Shown piece after piece: positions 23,080 to 34,473 of a stretch of 64,000 nucleotides of DNA. A model generated the notes under the pieces. It was not told where the DNA came from, did not search any database, and saw nothing but the letters and a program-made list of their open reading frames with translations. Positions within the stretch are counted from its first letter, which is position 1, and every line of letters begins with the position of its first letter. Origin of the DNA: Reticulascus tulasneorum (taxonomy: Eukaryota > Ascomycota > Sordariomycetes > Glomerellales > Reticulascaceae). The stretch lies in assembly GCA_001557505.1 (NCBI GenBank), contig LSAX01000003.1, positions 434,001 through 498,000 on the forward strand. The letters run 5' to 3'. Made by a program: the position numbers and the translations under genes.

Positions 23080-24448
23080 TCAAAACAAAGAACCATCAAT
23101 CGTCGGTCCCATGTTATCGATGAACAAGTTCTTCCGCGCCCAGACTATTACAAAGCTCGGAACCTTCATCGTGCCAAAGTGCCCAGTCCCTGCTTTCTTG
23201 CCAATCGAGAAGCCCTTGAATGCTGCGAACAGGGTTAGCCAGCAATCCAACCTGACAACAAAGAGGGGTCACCATACGAGTAGCTATCTTGTAAGGAAGA
23301 GGCGGCTTGTTGCTCAGGATGGACACGATGTTCCTGGCGAGATGGGCCGATTGCGTATCTGTGACTTTGAACTGCGCCGGCTCGATATCGGAGACGTCGC
23401 CGACGGCCCACACGGCATCGGCCCCTCTGACCTTCAGGTACTCATCTACGATGGCGAATCCGTTGGCGTTGAGGTATTTCGCAGGAACGTACGAAGAGTT
23501 GGGTACTAGGCCGAACGTGGGGATATACATGTCCGCCGTCAGCTTCTCCCCGCTCGACAGCGTGATTTCCTGCCGACCATTTGGCAGCTTGGCGGATCCT
23601 GAGACCTTTGCTTTCACCTTGACGTCCACCTTTAGGTTCTGGAGCTCCTTGTTCGCTATCTTCAACACGCTGAGCGGGCTCCCCTCGACGAGTGTTGATC
23701 CACTTGCAATCTGAGATGGGCCAACGTGTTAGCATGTCAAAAAAAAGGAAAATCTCGCCGAAACAAGAACGCAGCACTGCCAGATGTCAAAACTTACTAG
23801 TATAATCTTCTTTTTACTTCCGTACTCGTACGCCAGTTCTCCCGCAAGCTCGACGCCAGTTATGCCGGCACCGCCGATCACGATAGTCTCGGCTTTCTTC
23901 ACCTGTGCCTGGAGATCATGTAAAGCATCCTTCGTCTCTTCCGTCGAGCCCATCATCTTGAAGGGTGTGTTCCCCTTTGTATGTGAGCCAGTGGCGAGGA
24001 TGAGCATGTCGTAGTCCAGCGTTCTACCGGTAGGACTGGAGAGTCCGACCTTTTTGGCGTCGACGTCGAGGCTCTCGGCGTAGGCGTGGATGAGCTCAAA
24101 TTGAGTCGCTGGGTATTGGCTAAAGCCGGCAGCAATCGGTTGGAAGAGCTTCTCGTCGGGGATTTGCCCGGGGACTACACCCCGGGTGGATGCCATATTC
24201 CAGTAGAAATGTGTATTCGGGCACACGAGCGTTATCTTGAAGGGCTCCGTTTTCCCAGCCTGCTTGAGAATCCGGTGGGCCGTGCTGATGCCTCCGTATG
24301 AACCTCCCAGGATAACAATCTGCTTCATGGTCGAAGGTGGGGAATTTGGAATGTGTACTTGTTGGAAATAGTTCCCGGTGAGGAAGCGAGAGACGATGCC
24401 GACGGCCCTTTGAACTGTGTCTGCAGCTAGTTGAAAAATATAGAGCAT
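23080..24448 (-). CDS. AIF/AMID-like FAD-dependent NAD(P)H oxidoreductase
   Basis: Three exons (23798-24448, 23278-23710, 23080-23222) encode 408 aa from the upstream ATG. A second in-frame ATG at 24328 (MKQIVILGGSYGG) would give a 368-residue protein starting exactly at the FAD fold, and either start is possible. The extra 40 residues are hydrophobic and basic and could be a membrane anchor or targeting sequence. The FAD dinucleotide motif is ILGGSYGGIS, the NAD motif IVIGGAGITGVELAGELA, and the second FAD contact VWAVGDVSDIEP. The last exon supplies GKKAGTGHFGTMKVPSF, matching the C-terminal block of AMID/FSP1-type enzymes. Its 5' junction (intron 23223-23277) is the least certain. Family members reduce quinones or act near mitochondria or lipid droplets; no specific role is shown here. 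Confidence 0.83.
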
Positions 24449-25159
24449 CTTATTTTCGAGGAGGGGATTGAGTCTCCGAGCGCAAGACGGAATCTACAAA
24501 GCGAGTGTGATGGCTTTATGAAGTATATTGAGGACACCAAGCCAGAGGAATGACCCATGTCGATCCTGGGGCCATGCCGTGTCTTGACCGTGACTCGAGT
24601 CGGGATTTTCGATGTCTAACATGATTGCAAAGCCTCGTCGTTTTCGGACAATATCAAAGTTTTTGCCTTGACCGATCCAGGTCGACTGCGACGGACATCG
24701 GTGCAACAAGGGATGATGTTCATGTTAGGCGCGGCAGCGTCCAATCAGACCACAGAGCGCAGAGCTAATATGCCGCAGCCGGCAGCCAATTAGAACAGGG
24801 ACCGCGGTGCTTAGAAATTGAGACGGGGGTGTTTCCATCCATTCGCACGTCTCCGAAGTGAAGGGGTCTAATTGATAGCAAGGCAGAAAAGCATGTTGGT
24901 GGGTTAGACATGTCTCGAAACCTTGCATCGCACCGCGAGGCCATTCCTGACTTGGTGTTTTCGTGCTTACAAAACCACATCTTGCCCCAATCATGGGAAT
25001 AACCGCGGCGGAGATAACGAAGCGCAGGACCTTAGAAACGTGCGGTATTGCTTGCTATTGCGCGGATACAGCCGTCGGCGAGGGTTCTTTGTAATCTGAA
25101 TAATTTCCCCTCCAATTAAGAGCTGTGTCAGCCCAAAATCACCAGTTGCCATGAGTATA
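24449..25159. other. intergenic region upstream of the AIF-like gene
   Basis: This is the promoter side of the AIF-like oxidoreductase and the 3' side of the Zn2Cys6 regulator on the same strand. Only short frames without family resemblance occur here. Confidence 0.4.
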
Positions 25160-26947
25160 TTATATCAGCAAAATGCCATGGGCCAATTCTAGACTGTCTT
25201 TCCATGAAAAGAAAAGCGTGTTCCGCCTTTTAAGCCAGATTTCTTCCAGAATGGGCAAGATCCTTCCTCGATGTTGATACATCGGATCTAGCAACGGCGG
25301 CGAGGAGAAGATGTTCCGGAAGAACGATTCGTCTGCTTGTTTCGCAACAGACCCGATAACAAACAATGGAGTGACCAAAGCTGGTAAGAGTTGTATTGGG
25401 ACCCGCGCCTGCAGCAGCTTCATCGCCCCGGAAATGGTTCCGTCCAACCTTTCCAGCTCATGAAATCCATGTGCTATCAAGTGAAGATAAATATTTGCGG
25501 CGTAAGCGAACATACGCGTGACGAGGGCTGGCGGGTCTGATGTCGTGCTGAGCATTGTTGCAGAGTCAAGTTCGGAAAAACTAAAACCTTCCAAGGCGCC
25601 TTGCGTTAGACCGCACTGGATCTCCCTACTGATACCGTCTACTGCGACCTGGAACTCCGCGCAATCGAAAACTCCTTGCTGCAGAGCCCGGGTCTTGTGT
25701 TCATGGAGAGCCGCGATGCGGCCTATTTGCAGCATCACCCAGTTTTTACAGCCCATGACCTCGTCGAGCTTGGTTTGAGAATGGGGAGCGATGGCGGGGG
25801 TATGGTAAGCCTGTAGATGCGGTGCCGTATCCGCCGTAATGGAAGATATAATATCAAGCCATATCATCGTGCCGCCGACGAACCTGAAGTTGATGACCTC
25901 TCCTGCAACCACCGGTTCATAGTCTGAGAGGGGCAAGTCTTCGAACAAGATCACCCTTGCCCTTTCGTCCAGACCGAAACCAGCTAGGTCCTTCATGTAG
26001 GCTCGCTGGTACATGCTCATCGTTGCACGAAGATGCGCTTGCCATGCGTTGCCTTGGCCGGAACAAAGCTTTGCAGAGGTCGTCAGCGTGGAACTTGGGA
26101 GACGATGCAGGCGGGAGATTTACCTCATAAAACACTAGCTGGAGAACTGCAGTAGCGATACCGAGTCCGTTTGTCGGGCAGGCGTTCTGGGCAAACTCAC
26201 TCACTAACTTGATACAAAGCCCAAAATGCTTTTCCTGCTGATTTAAGGCGGCGGCCCGGACCGAGTGGCTGGGATTCATGGACAAGACCGTCCGGCGGTG
26301 GTGCGCACCGAGGGCCAGGGCTGCATGATAGAGGGGCTCTGATTGAAGTAAACGAGCTAGCAGCCAACCTCTTCCGCCTTCCGGGATACCCGGTTTGTAC
26401 ATTGGATACTGCAGCGGGAACACATTGTCTAGAAAGTGCATTAAGAGGACCGAATCGTCCGCCGGGATGGGGAACATGGAATCAGACGTTGGACGATCAA
26501 CATGTTCGGAGGCGGGGGCTTCCTAAATGGCATCAGAACCTCGAAAGCTTGCTTCACGGGCGACGTGCTCACAGCCAATCCTTTGTGAGATGCCCTGTGA
26601 TATGCTGGAGAGTTGGCATCACTTTGAGGGCCTGGCGTAGGGCCGGAAGAGGAGGTCTCCGCGGCACTGTTCGAGGACTTTGGCGCTATCTTGACGGCTG
26701 TATCTGGGTGCCTCGGAAGCTGATTCGTAGCCTTGCGTCTCGACGTATGCTTCACAATCTCCTTGAAGCTGCTGACAATTGCTCTTTCCTTCTCGCCATT
26801 GTCCATCCAGTCGGGTTTTGGCCCATAACCATAACACGTGATTGACAGCGATTCACACGTTGCGCACTGCGGACGGCCCTCGTCGCATTTCTTCTTCCGC
26901 AAGCGGCACGTCCAGCAGCCATGCTTGCTCCGGAGTGGAGTATTCAT
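25160..26947 (-). CDS. Zn2Cys6 fungal transcription factor (intact)
   Basis: Three exons (26573-26947, 26124-26522, 25160-26068) encode 560 aa. The zinc cluster is complete: C11, C14, C21, C28, C31 and C38 in GCWTCRLRKKKCDEG...CATC...C. The junction of exons 1 and 2 gives KGLAEAPASEHVDRP, and that of exons 2 and 3 gives LVFYELCSGQGNAWQAHL. The rest carries the fungal TF II-like helical region (MHFLDNVFPLQYPMY, WLLARLLQSEPLYHAALALGAHHR). Such proteins bind DNA in the nucleus and usually control catabolic or secondary-metabolic genes. It lies just upstream of the AIF-like gene on the same strand, but no shared pathway is evident. No defect is seen, in contrast to the decayed relative at the left end. 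Confidence 0.88.
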
Positions 26948-27258
26948 TTTAGGTGTCAGATGGATGGGTCCCGCAGATTGATGTCTTCCCTTTTGGACTA
27001 GATTCGGATCGGCAATGGGTCTGCTGCCAGCCCCGCGATCTTTGTTGGAAGCTAGCGAATGGTGAAGGAGACTGGGAGGTTCACAAATGCCCGGAGAAGA
27101 CAGTGCATTCTGATGGTGGGGCGGATTTAACCTGATTTATAACCCCGTACCTGAGCTTGAAGGATGCGGCGTCCGGGAACGCGGCATGTGCCGAGTCTTT
27201 TTCTTTAAATGCAGCATAAGCTTTCGGGGCAACATAAAAATTACCGTTTATCTATGTT
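26948..27258. other. short intergenic region
   Basis: This is the upstream region of the Zn2Cys6 regulator and the 3' region of the histidyl-tRNA synthetase gene. Nothing specific is seen. Confidence 0.4.
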
Positions 27259-28731
27259 CTAGATTATGAGGCGTGCTAACAGAAACTTCTTAACTTCCGC
27301 AACTAGGATGTCCTTGGAAATAAGCCGCCCCCGATCTTTCTCGTCTGTCTCGCCATCACCAGCTCCCAAGATCTTAAGCCTAACCAGACCATCAGCCAAC
27401 TCGTCCGGGCCAAGAATCACCGCAAGAGGCACGTCCTTCGCTGCCTTGAATTGCTGAGGCAGCTTCGCTTTGACCTTAGCTGCAAATTCAGCTCGGATGC
27501 CGGCGTTCCATAACTGTCGAGTAATCGCCATTCGCTCAAGAAGTAGTCCGTCGTTATCCTTGCCGCCGAATGCCATGACATACACGTCGACCTCACCTGT
27601 CAATGCCGACGCCTTCTTTTCGCGTCTAGACTCTAAAATCGTGAAAATTCGGTCTACGCCGAACGAGACTCCGATGCATGGTACGGGGCGCTTCCCAAAC
27701 ATGCCCACGAGGTTGTCATAGCGGCCACCTGCAGCAATGCTGCCAACCTGGCTTGTCAGGCTGTCGCTTTTAGCCTTGGCAGGAGCTCCAGAGCTATCTT
27801 GGCCGGGCGATATTGTCAAGACTTCAAAGATAACACCAGAATAGTAATCCAGGCCTCGAGCAAGCGAGAGGTCGAAAGAGACTTTGTCAGTGACATCCAA
27901 CGCTTCCAAGTAGGAGGCGAGAAGACCCATGTCTTTCAGTCCAGCTTGCACCTTTTCATTTCCAGATAGCGTCTTGTCAGACTGAAGCAACTCCAGCATC
28001 GTCCGCAAATCGCCTTTGAGTCCCACATATTTGCCAATGCGATCGGCAACTTCCTCGGGCAGGCCTTTTTCGTCGACCATCTCTTTCCTCACATCCTTCC
28101 AGGGGATTTTGTCCAGCTTGTCGATAGCAGAACTGATGGGACGAACCTTTTCGTCTGGAACGCCTGCAACGGCGAAGAGGCCGTCTAGAATTTGCCTGTG
28201 GTTGATTTTGATCGAGATCCCGAGCTCCAGCGCCTCGAAGACTTCGATGATGACACGCAGAACCTCGGCATCAGGTATCATGGGGTCATAAAGCCCGGCA
28301 ATGTCGAAGTCACATTGGTAGAACTCGCGGAGCCTCCCACGAGCTATTGAAGGTTGGTCTCGACGGTAGACCTTGGCAAACTGGTAGCGCTTGATCTGTG
28401 TGGAATTGGTATTCATGGCCAGCCAGCGAGCAAACGGAACTGTTAAATCGTATCGCAAAGAGCAGAGCTCCCCGCCTTGGTCTTCCAAATCGTATATGAG
28501 ACTCGAGTCCTCACCATACTTTTCCGTCAGAATTTCTCTGAGCTCGAAGACCGGCGTATCCAATGGGATCCCGCCATGGAGCTTGAAAACATCGCCGATT
28601 TTCCGGCTGTTGGGCATATTAGCGAATATAAGAAGCCGTAGGGCAATGTGTAGATCATACAAGATATGTTCGCGAAGGTTGAGGTCCGCACCAACCCAGT
28701 CCCGAGTACCTTTTGGCGTCTTCAGCTGCAT
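27259..28731 (-). CDS. histidyl-tRNA synthetase
   Basis: Two exons (28661-28731, 27259-28606) encode 472 aa from the ATG at 28731 ([12 protein letters not shown]). The 54-bp intron 28607-28660 is in frame and stop-free; removing it restores [15 protein letters not shown], the class II start block. Motif 2 is seen as the [11 protein letters not shown] and [12 protein letters not shown] regions, and the histidine-binding motifs as [10 protein letters not shown] and AAGGRYDNL. The anticodon-binding domain occupies the last 100 residues ([20 protein letters not shown]). The enzyme charges tRNA-His. Fungal genes often make both cytosolic and mitochondrial forms from two starts. An upstream in-frame stop means any longer form needs a spliced 5' exon, and I could not place one with confidence. 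A TGAGTCA element lies about 125 bp upstream. Confidence 0.9.
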   Translation of the reverse strand: MQLKTPKGTRDWVGADLNLREHILYDLHIALRLLIFANMPNSRKIGDVFKLHGGIPLDTPVFELREILTEKYGEDSSLIYDLEDQGGELCSLRYDLTVPFARWLAMNTNSTQIKRYQFAKVYRRDQPSIARGRLREFYQCDFDIAGLYDPMIPDAEVLRVIIEVFEALELGISIKINHRQILDGLFAVAGVPDEKVRPISSAIDKLDKIPWKDVRKEMVDEKGLPEEVADRIGKYVGLKGDLRTMLELLQSDKTLSGNEKVQAGLKDMGLLASYLEALDVTDKVSFDLSLARGLDYYSGVIFEVLTISPGQDSSGAPAKAKSDSLTSQVGSIAAGGRYDNLVGMFGKRPVPCIGVSFGVDRIFTILESRREKKASALTGEVDVYVMAFGGKDNDGLLLERMAITRQLWNAGIRAEFAAKVKAKLPQQFKAAKDVPLAVILGPDELADGLVRLKILGAGDGETDEKDRGRLISKDILVAEVKKFLLARLII

Positions 28732-28854
28732 GTTTGGTGCGTCCTGCCTGGTTTGAAACACGATGGAAATCTAGATATGGACGAAAGCCTGACTGTGCTA
28801 TCGATTGCTGCTAGATATGGTGAGGCAAGATTGGCTGATTATAAAATATGGCGT

Positions 28855-28861
28855 TGAGTCA
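28855..28861. promoter_or_regulatory. TGAGTCA element (GCN4/CPC1-type site)
   Basis: The heptamer tgagtca is a perfect TGA(C/G)TCA site for the bZIP regulator of amino-acid starvation (Gcn4 in yeast, CPC1/CpcA in moulds). It lies about 125 bp upstream of the histidyl-tRNA synthetase ATG, a plausible promoter position. Aminoacyl-tRNA synthetase genes are known targets of this control. That this copy is used is inference. Confidence 0.5.
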
Positions 28862-29798
28862 CAACTGACGTGCGTGGGGGTACGTAGGAGTCATGGATCT
28901 GGGCGAATTCCGAAGTTGTACAGGCCCTGTCCGTGTGTTGCCGTCGGGTGTGCCGTTTTTGATTTGCTGACTTGGCTCGTGGGCTGCCCGTCAACCTCCA
29001 AGTCAACGTTTCTTTGGAAATGCTTTTAAATGCACGATATGCCCTCCCCCTTAACGCATTCATCCCCCCTAATTTGTCTCCCTCCAGCTCGACTGTATCG
29101 CATTGTAGACAATGGCACTAAAATATATTTTACAAATAGCTTAACCCCGCTGGCGCCCCCGCAAGGCCCTACAAGTAGTTTCATTATTCTTGACTTGAGG
29201 GCTGTGCATGTATATTGCAAATCCGCTCAATGACCTCATAATAATGATTTAATAAGCATGTTGCCTGTCTTCTGTTTCAATGCCTAGTCGACCTCATGAC
29301 CCATCTCCTGTAGGTGATAAAAGAGGTCACTCCTGCTGTCGAAGGAACTCTGACATACGCGACAAGTCAGCCGGTCATTTGACGAGCTGTCCCGCTTCTC
29401 ATTCTCTGAGAACCCTGAGGCCGTTGGCCTCTTCGGGAGGCTGCAGTTGCAATCCACGACGTTGCAGTATTCAGTTTCTGTCTTCGGCGGCTCTGTGGTC
29501 TTTGGCTGTTTGTTTAAGTATACAAATTGTAACTGGAGTTACTTGAGCTATGCATGATAACCCTAATATACTAGAAGTATTTAATTCCATAGAACATATA
29601 ATGCGGGATGTAAATAATGGGTGATTAATACGGTACCGTCATAGTAACACAGCTTCAGCTTTCTTTTTCTAGTCTATTTACACAGGACCTGTCACGCTGG
29701 GCTGTGCATGTATGTAAACTATGGTATGACCTGGGCCTCCTAGATAAACCAATGCGGCTGATAACTCTCCGTCAATGTCCATATCCTGTCTGGCCGGT
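28862..29798. other. intergenic region upstream of histidyl-tRNA synthetase
   Basis: No gene is recognised. A minus-strand frame starting at 29063 has an arginine-rich N-terminus resembling a mitochondrial leader but could not be spliced to the synthetase. Several AT-rich tracts occur from 29500 onward, at the start of the accessory region. Confidence 0.35.
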
Positions 29799-29941
29799 GA
29801 CATCTACTTCCCCGCGCACTGGACTGCACATATGAAAGCCAGAATGTCTACGGGAAGATTTTTGTTGTCAAGAACATTGATGCCGGAATCCAGACCCTGC
29901 TCAGTAACTCGGCACAGCGCTACCGCAAATACAAATACAAA
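29799..29941 (+). other. possible coding fragment, unrecognised
   Basis: One forward frame reads LDCTYESQNVYGKIFVVKN followed by IDAGIQTLLSNSAQRYRK and runs into the left arm of the palindromic repeat. The composition looks like real protein rather than noise, but I do not recognise the family. No start, signal peptide or downstream exon is apparent. It may be the upstream part of the same broken secreted gene that supplied the CBM1 domains; that link is a guess. Confidence 0.3.
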
Positions 29942-30124
29942 TCAAACAAATCGAGTGTTGGCAGAGTAACTAATGTCTACACTCTAGTAACCCTACGTTT
30001 TAGGAAGTGATAACTTATTCCCATTGGCCAAGATCCATGCTCTATACATGAGTGTAGCCTAGTTACTCTGCCAATACTCGATTTGCTTGATTTGAATTTG
30101 TATTTGCGGCAGCGCTGACTCGGC
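29909..30124. repeat. imperfect palindrome (inverted repeat, two ~75-bp arms)
   Basis: The left arm (about 29909-29983, containing accgcaaatacaaatacaaa) is an imperfect reverse complement of the right arm (about 30051-30124, containing tttgaatttgtatttgcggc). The spacer is about 67 bp. Mismatches are few, for example tgttggcagagt against actctgccaata. The whole 216-bp unit could fold into a long hairpin, as in foldback or miniature inverted-repeat elements. It separates an unrecognised coding fragment from the CBM1 remnant. Confidence 0.7.
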
Positions 30125-30131
30125 AGAGGTC

Positions 30132-30487
30132 ATGCACACTATCACTGGCTACCCCGTGAAGGAATGCGGTTATATCTCTGTCACCAACGGGCTGAGAGGA
30201 TTAGACATTGCCGAGGATCTTCCCGCCGAAGGCCAGGTGTGCTCCGGACTGTTTGAGCAATGCGATGGGCTGAACTGGCAGGGCCCTAAGTGCTACCAGG
30301 CAAGATCTATGTGCACCTTTAAGAACGAGCACTACTCACAGTGCTAGGTGGATTTGAATGTGCACCCAAGAACTTTCAGTGTGGCGGGTTGCACTATGAC
30401 GGGCCGACTTGTTGCCAGCCTGGACTTGTATGCACGGTCAAGAATGAGTTTTATTCACAATGTCTGCTACCGGGCGAGACGCCGGCT
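30132..30487 (+). pseudogene. remnant of a secreted protein with two CBM1 (fungal cellulose-binding) domains
   Basis: Two adjacent domains match the roughly 35-residue fungal cellulose-binding module. The first is FEQCDGLNWQGPKCYQ then [12 protein letters not shown], ending at 30344. The second is [17 protein letters not shown] then [11 protein letters not shown], ending near 30463. They lie in different frames: the first runs into a TAG right after YSQC, and the second begins a few bases on. A one-base loss there would explain the break. There is no signal peptide or catalytic domain in frame upstream; the palindromic repeat abuts at 30124. CBM1 modules anchor secreted enzymes to cellulose or chitin. 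It is read as a broken gene end, perhaps separated from its enzyme by the repeat. Confidence 0.7.
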
Positions 30488-30560
30488 TGAATGGGGGATC
30501 AAGGTCTTATATTCAGTATTACTGCTAGAAAGCACTGCAGTTGAAGCATCGGAATTTTAA

Positions 30561-31100
30561 GACTCCATGGGTTGTGTCCCACTTCATCGCGACGACTATC
30601 GAGGTAACATGTATAAAACCGGTGTTTATCCTATCGAGCAACTCACCATAGATTGGGTTAGGACCGGTTCACATAACCATATTGACAACGCCGAAAACCC
30701 ACATGTCGACTACCCTTGCACCAAACTCATTGTCTGAATATTCCCCTGTGGTAACGCAGAGAGTCGATCTACACAGACCTTCCTCCTGCGCTATCCAGAA
30801 ACACCCTCCATTACGATAACCGGCAGATTTAATTCTGTCACAGATTATAACTAAAAGTTTATCTGGCTAGGGACCGCGATAAGAGCCACCCATTTCGAAC
30901 AAACATTTTATTATATGTTAGTTTGTTTAGAAATGAATTGAAGTTCTAGTCTTAGGTTAGCTGAGACCATAATCTTATTTATGTTACTCTTCTCACAAAT
31001 GACTCCCTCCCCGACATAGCTATGAGATATTGCCATTGATGTCACCGTTACTCCTACTGTTGGTTCCTTCAGCAAGCGTCTTCCCATCTTCTGTCCCCCC
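30561..31100. other. intergenic region
   Basis: This is the AT-rich region between the CBM1 remnant and the 3' end of the ENA-type gene. No coding sequence is recognised. Confidence 0.35.
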
Positions 31101-34100
31101 TTACTGAGCCTGTGGCGCATTGTTCCCCATATCTACGCCTGCCAGATCATAGTAATGTCCAAACACACGATTCTCGATATCCTTTATACCACCCGTCGCC
31201 TTCCTTGCCTGTCGTCGAAAATAGATCCTCTTCGCCCATTTCCAGCTCTCAATGCCTAAGAAGAACAGGATGGCCTCAATAAAGACAATGCCCCACTCCC
31301 AGCTAATCCCGACATGTTTGAAGACGACCGTGTTTAGAACTGGGATATACAGGATAGGGAAGATGGTAACAAAGCCGGCTAAAACCGCACCAAAGAGAAA
31401 TTTGTTTCGCCATACGTCGATGACCCACTGGGTGAAATACTTTTTGCTCTTAGGTTGCATTCGAAAGAAGGATCGCCGCATGTCAACCATCTCCCAGGCT
31501 AAGAATAAAGCAAACCACGTCAGGCACGCGAAGCACGTAGCACGAGCCCGGAACACTGTATCACAGGACTCCGAGTAGGTGTTATTGCAGTTCTCGCCGA
31601 AATCGCCGTCCCCAAAGCCAAACATGACAAGAATAAACGCAGAGAGGCAGAGTGCGGCAGTATAAAGACCGTAAACAACCATATCGATTAGTAGTTCGGG
31701 GGTAAAGACGCCTTGTTTCAACTGTCCCAGCCATCAGTTATTCCCTGGACAAAATCACACCACAAGGATTAGGAGGTAGGACTTACATTCTGAGGAGGTC
31801 GCTCCATAATGTCTGGCGCAGCGATTTCAAACCCTAGTCCCATATCAGGGAGGCCAGAAGTGATCATGATGATCCACATGATTTCCACAGGCGCCAATGG
31901 AAAGACGGACAAGCCGCTGCTATCCTTAAACGCCAATCCAATTAGCAAGGTGCAGGCTTGCGCAATATTTTCGGCCAACACGTGCAAGATGAATTTCTGG
32001 ATATTGTCAAACATGCGGCGACCTTCTTCGACAGCGTTCAGAATGGAAGCGAAGTTATCGTCGGTAAGCACAATGTCAGATGCCTCTTTCGCGACGTCCG
32101 ATCCAGCTTGGCCCATGGCAATACCGACATCGGCACGCTTCAAACTAGGAGAGTCATTGACGCCATCACCAGTCATAGCGACGAATTTCTTGCGCCTATG
32201 CAGAGCCTCAATCATGCGGACTTTGGTGTTCGGGGCACAACGAGCAACGACGAGCGGCAGGTGAGGTAGCTCGTCGATGTCTGCATCGGAGAGCTTGTCA
32301 AATTCCGAGGCAGCCATAACCATCGTCTTGGCAACATCGGCAGAAATCTCGTTCATGCGGGTAGGAAGGATACCGACTTCAATGGCAATGGCACGTGCTG
32401 TCTCCGGGTGGTCGCCTGTCAGCATATGCACGCTGACACCGGCTTGATGGAACATCTTGACGGAAGATGCCGATTCGGGTCGCGGAGGGTCGTAAAGGCC
32501 AATAAGCCCCCTGAATACGAGGTCATTCTCATAGTCGTTGCGGTTCAACTCTGCTTGCCCGTCTACATTGCCAATATCATGCTTGCCGGCAAAAGCAAGC
32601 ACTCGCAGACCAAGGCGGGCAAGAGCTTCCATGTTTTCCAGAATGTCCTCTTGAATCGCTTCAGTAAGGTCAACAACATCATCGCCCACCTGGATAGTGG
32701 TGCAAGAAGAAACTACTCGTTCGACAGCGCCCTTTGTGAACAGCGAGGTTTGATTAGTGTGATTGTTTTTGAAGATGACGGACATTCTTTTCACGTCAGA
32801 ATCAAAGGGGAATTCGGAGATCTGTGTCCACTGTGCATTGTCGCCAGTTGAGAGTCGCAGCCGATTCCAGTTGAATCTGGACACGAAGACCTGAATAGCA
32901 ATTTCCGTAGGATCGCCGCGGGCATGCCATGCATCTTTGTCTTTCTTGTGCACAGTAGCAAGATTCGCAAGTGATGCGATGTCTAGGTAGTTTCTCAGGG
33001 CCTCGCTCTGTTCAACTCTCCCCATCGCGTCACTCAGCTGCTCGCCCTCGGCGTCATCCTCTTGGAAGTTGATATCTTTCGGCTTTTCGGATCGAAACCC
33101 AAGATTTCCCAGGGTAGGATTGAAAGGTTCGTTTGTTGAGCCAACCGAAAAAGTGCCTTCTCCGGGAAGCCAGGCTTTTCGCACGATCATATTGCCCTGG
33201 GTAAGGGTGCCGGTTTTATCGGAGCAAATGTCTGCAACATGTCAGATACGAACATCACAAGTCTCGACGACGAGAACCTACTAGTGACAGCACCGAGAGC
33301 TTCTAGACTCTTCAAGTTTCGAACAATAACATGGCGCTGGACCATTCGCTTCGTCCCGGCTGCCATAGTGATAGTCAAGACGACAATCAGCGACGCAGGA
33401 ATCATGGAGAGACCAGTAGCCACTGCGTAGATGATGACCTCCTGAGCAGGCTTGAACTCGTTTGCGCCGAGAACAATGATGGCGCATATGACAGCCGTGC
33501 CGAAGAGAATCAAAGCAAGTTTCGAAAGCTTCTTTTGCAGAGGGGTTCCAACATTCACGCCGAGGAATCGACCGACTGCATCGGACGCGGTTAGACCCAG
33601 GGCCTGCAGGTGTCGACCGAAGGGCGTTGTCCCGTCGTCTCTGCGCTTAGGCACCCGCCGGCGTGAGCTCTTGCCTCGCAACGCAGCAGCGATCTGTCCA
33701 ACCTCGGTATACATCCCGGTCGCGAAGACGATACCACGAGCTCTGCCCTTGGCCACGGTAGATGAGCTGTAGGCCACGTTCAGTCGGTCGCCCGGACCGG
33801 TGTCGTCTGCAAAGCTCGAGTTAGCCTCCTTGCGAACTGGCAGCGACTCGCCGGTCAGAAGAGCTTCGTTAGTCTCAAAGTTGACAGCCTCGATAATGCG
33901 AACATCGGCGGGAATGGTATCACCGGTCTTCATCTCGACCATGTCACCCGGCACGATCTCTACTGTGGGTACAGTAATGTTTTTACCATCCCGCACAGCT
34001 TGTGCCGTGGGAGAACTGAGCGAACGTAGTGAGTCCATCGTCTTGGCAGCCTTGAGCTCCTGGAAGAAACCCACGCCGATATTAAGCGCGATGACGGCGG

Positions 34101-34473
34101 CGACGACTCCACCTTCGATCCATTACTTGATACCAAAAGACACGCCCATGGCCAATATGAGTACCTAGATAATTCGATTAGTAGAGCTCTTGATCAACAC
34201 GGTTACAAATGTAATTACCAATGTCATGGCGTTGGCGATTTGACCTATGAAGATCTTCAAAGGCTGTACGCCTTTGTCCTCCCCAAATTCATTCCCCCCG
34301 TACTCTTCAAGTCGCAACTTCGCGTCTTGATCAGTCAGACCGTCTTCAGGATCGGATTTCAGCTCTTCAACGACCTGTGCAACACTCAATGCGTGGGGCG
34401 GGCGGGAAAGTGGCTTGTTCGATTGGCCGGGGGCATGGTCCGCCGTCGCATCATCATGCTTCTTTTCTTCCAT
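31101..34473 (-). pseudogene. ENA-type Na+/K+ P-type ATPase with one in-frame stop
   Basis: Four exons (34219-34473, 33282-34164, 31787-33231, 31101-31721) would encode 1067 residues if read through, a normal length for a fungal type IID (ENA) pump. All landmarks are present. These are a cation-ATPase N domain (HALSVAQVVEEL), the TGES loop (LLTGESLPV), the phosphorylation site DKTGTLT created across the 33232-33281 intron, KGAVE for nucleotide binding, TGDGVNDSPSLKRADVG, and a C-terminal set of membrane helices. The defect is a TAA at 34123-34125 (minus strand) inside the second membrane helix: GVSFGIK, stop, WIEGGVVA. The flanking residues are conserved and no alternative intron removes it. 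Translation would end after 98 residues. ENA pumps extrude Na+ or K+ at the plasma membrane at high pH or salt. A sequencing error, a recent null allele or readthrough are all possible. Confidence 0.85.

Noticed and set aside
28839..29063. 74-residue minus-strand frame with an Arg-rich, leader-like start upstream of histidyl-tRNA synthetase
   Set aside because: It could be a mitochondrial leader exon, but no donor and acceptor pair of convincing quality joins it in phase, and a CPC1-type promoter site lies inside it.
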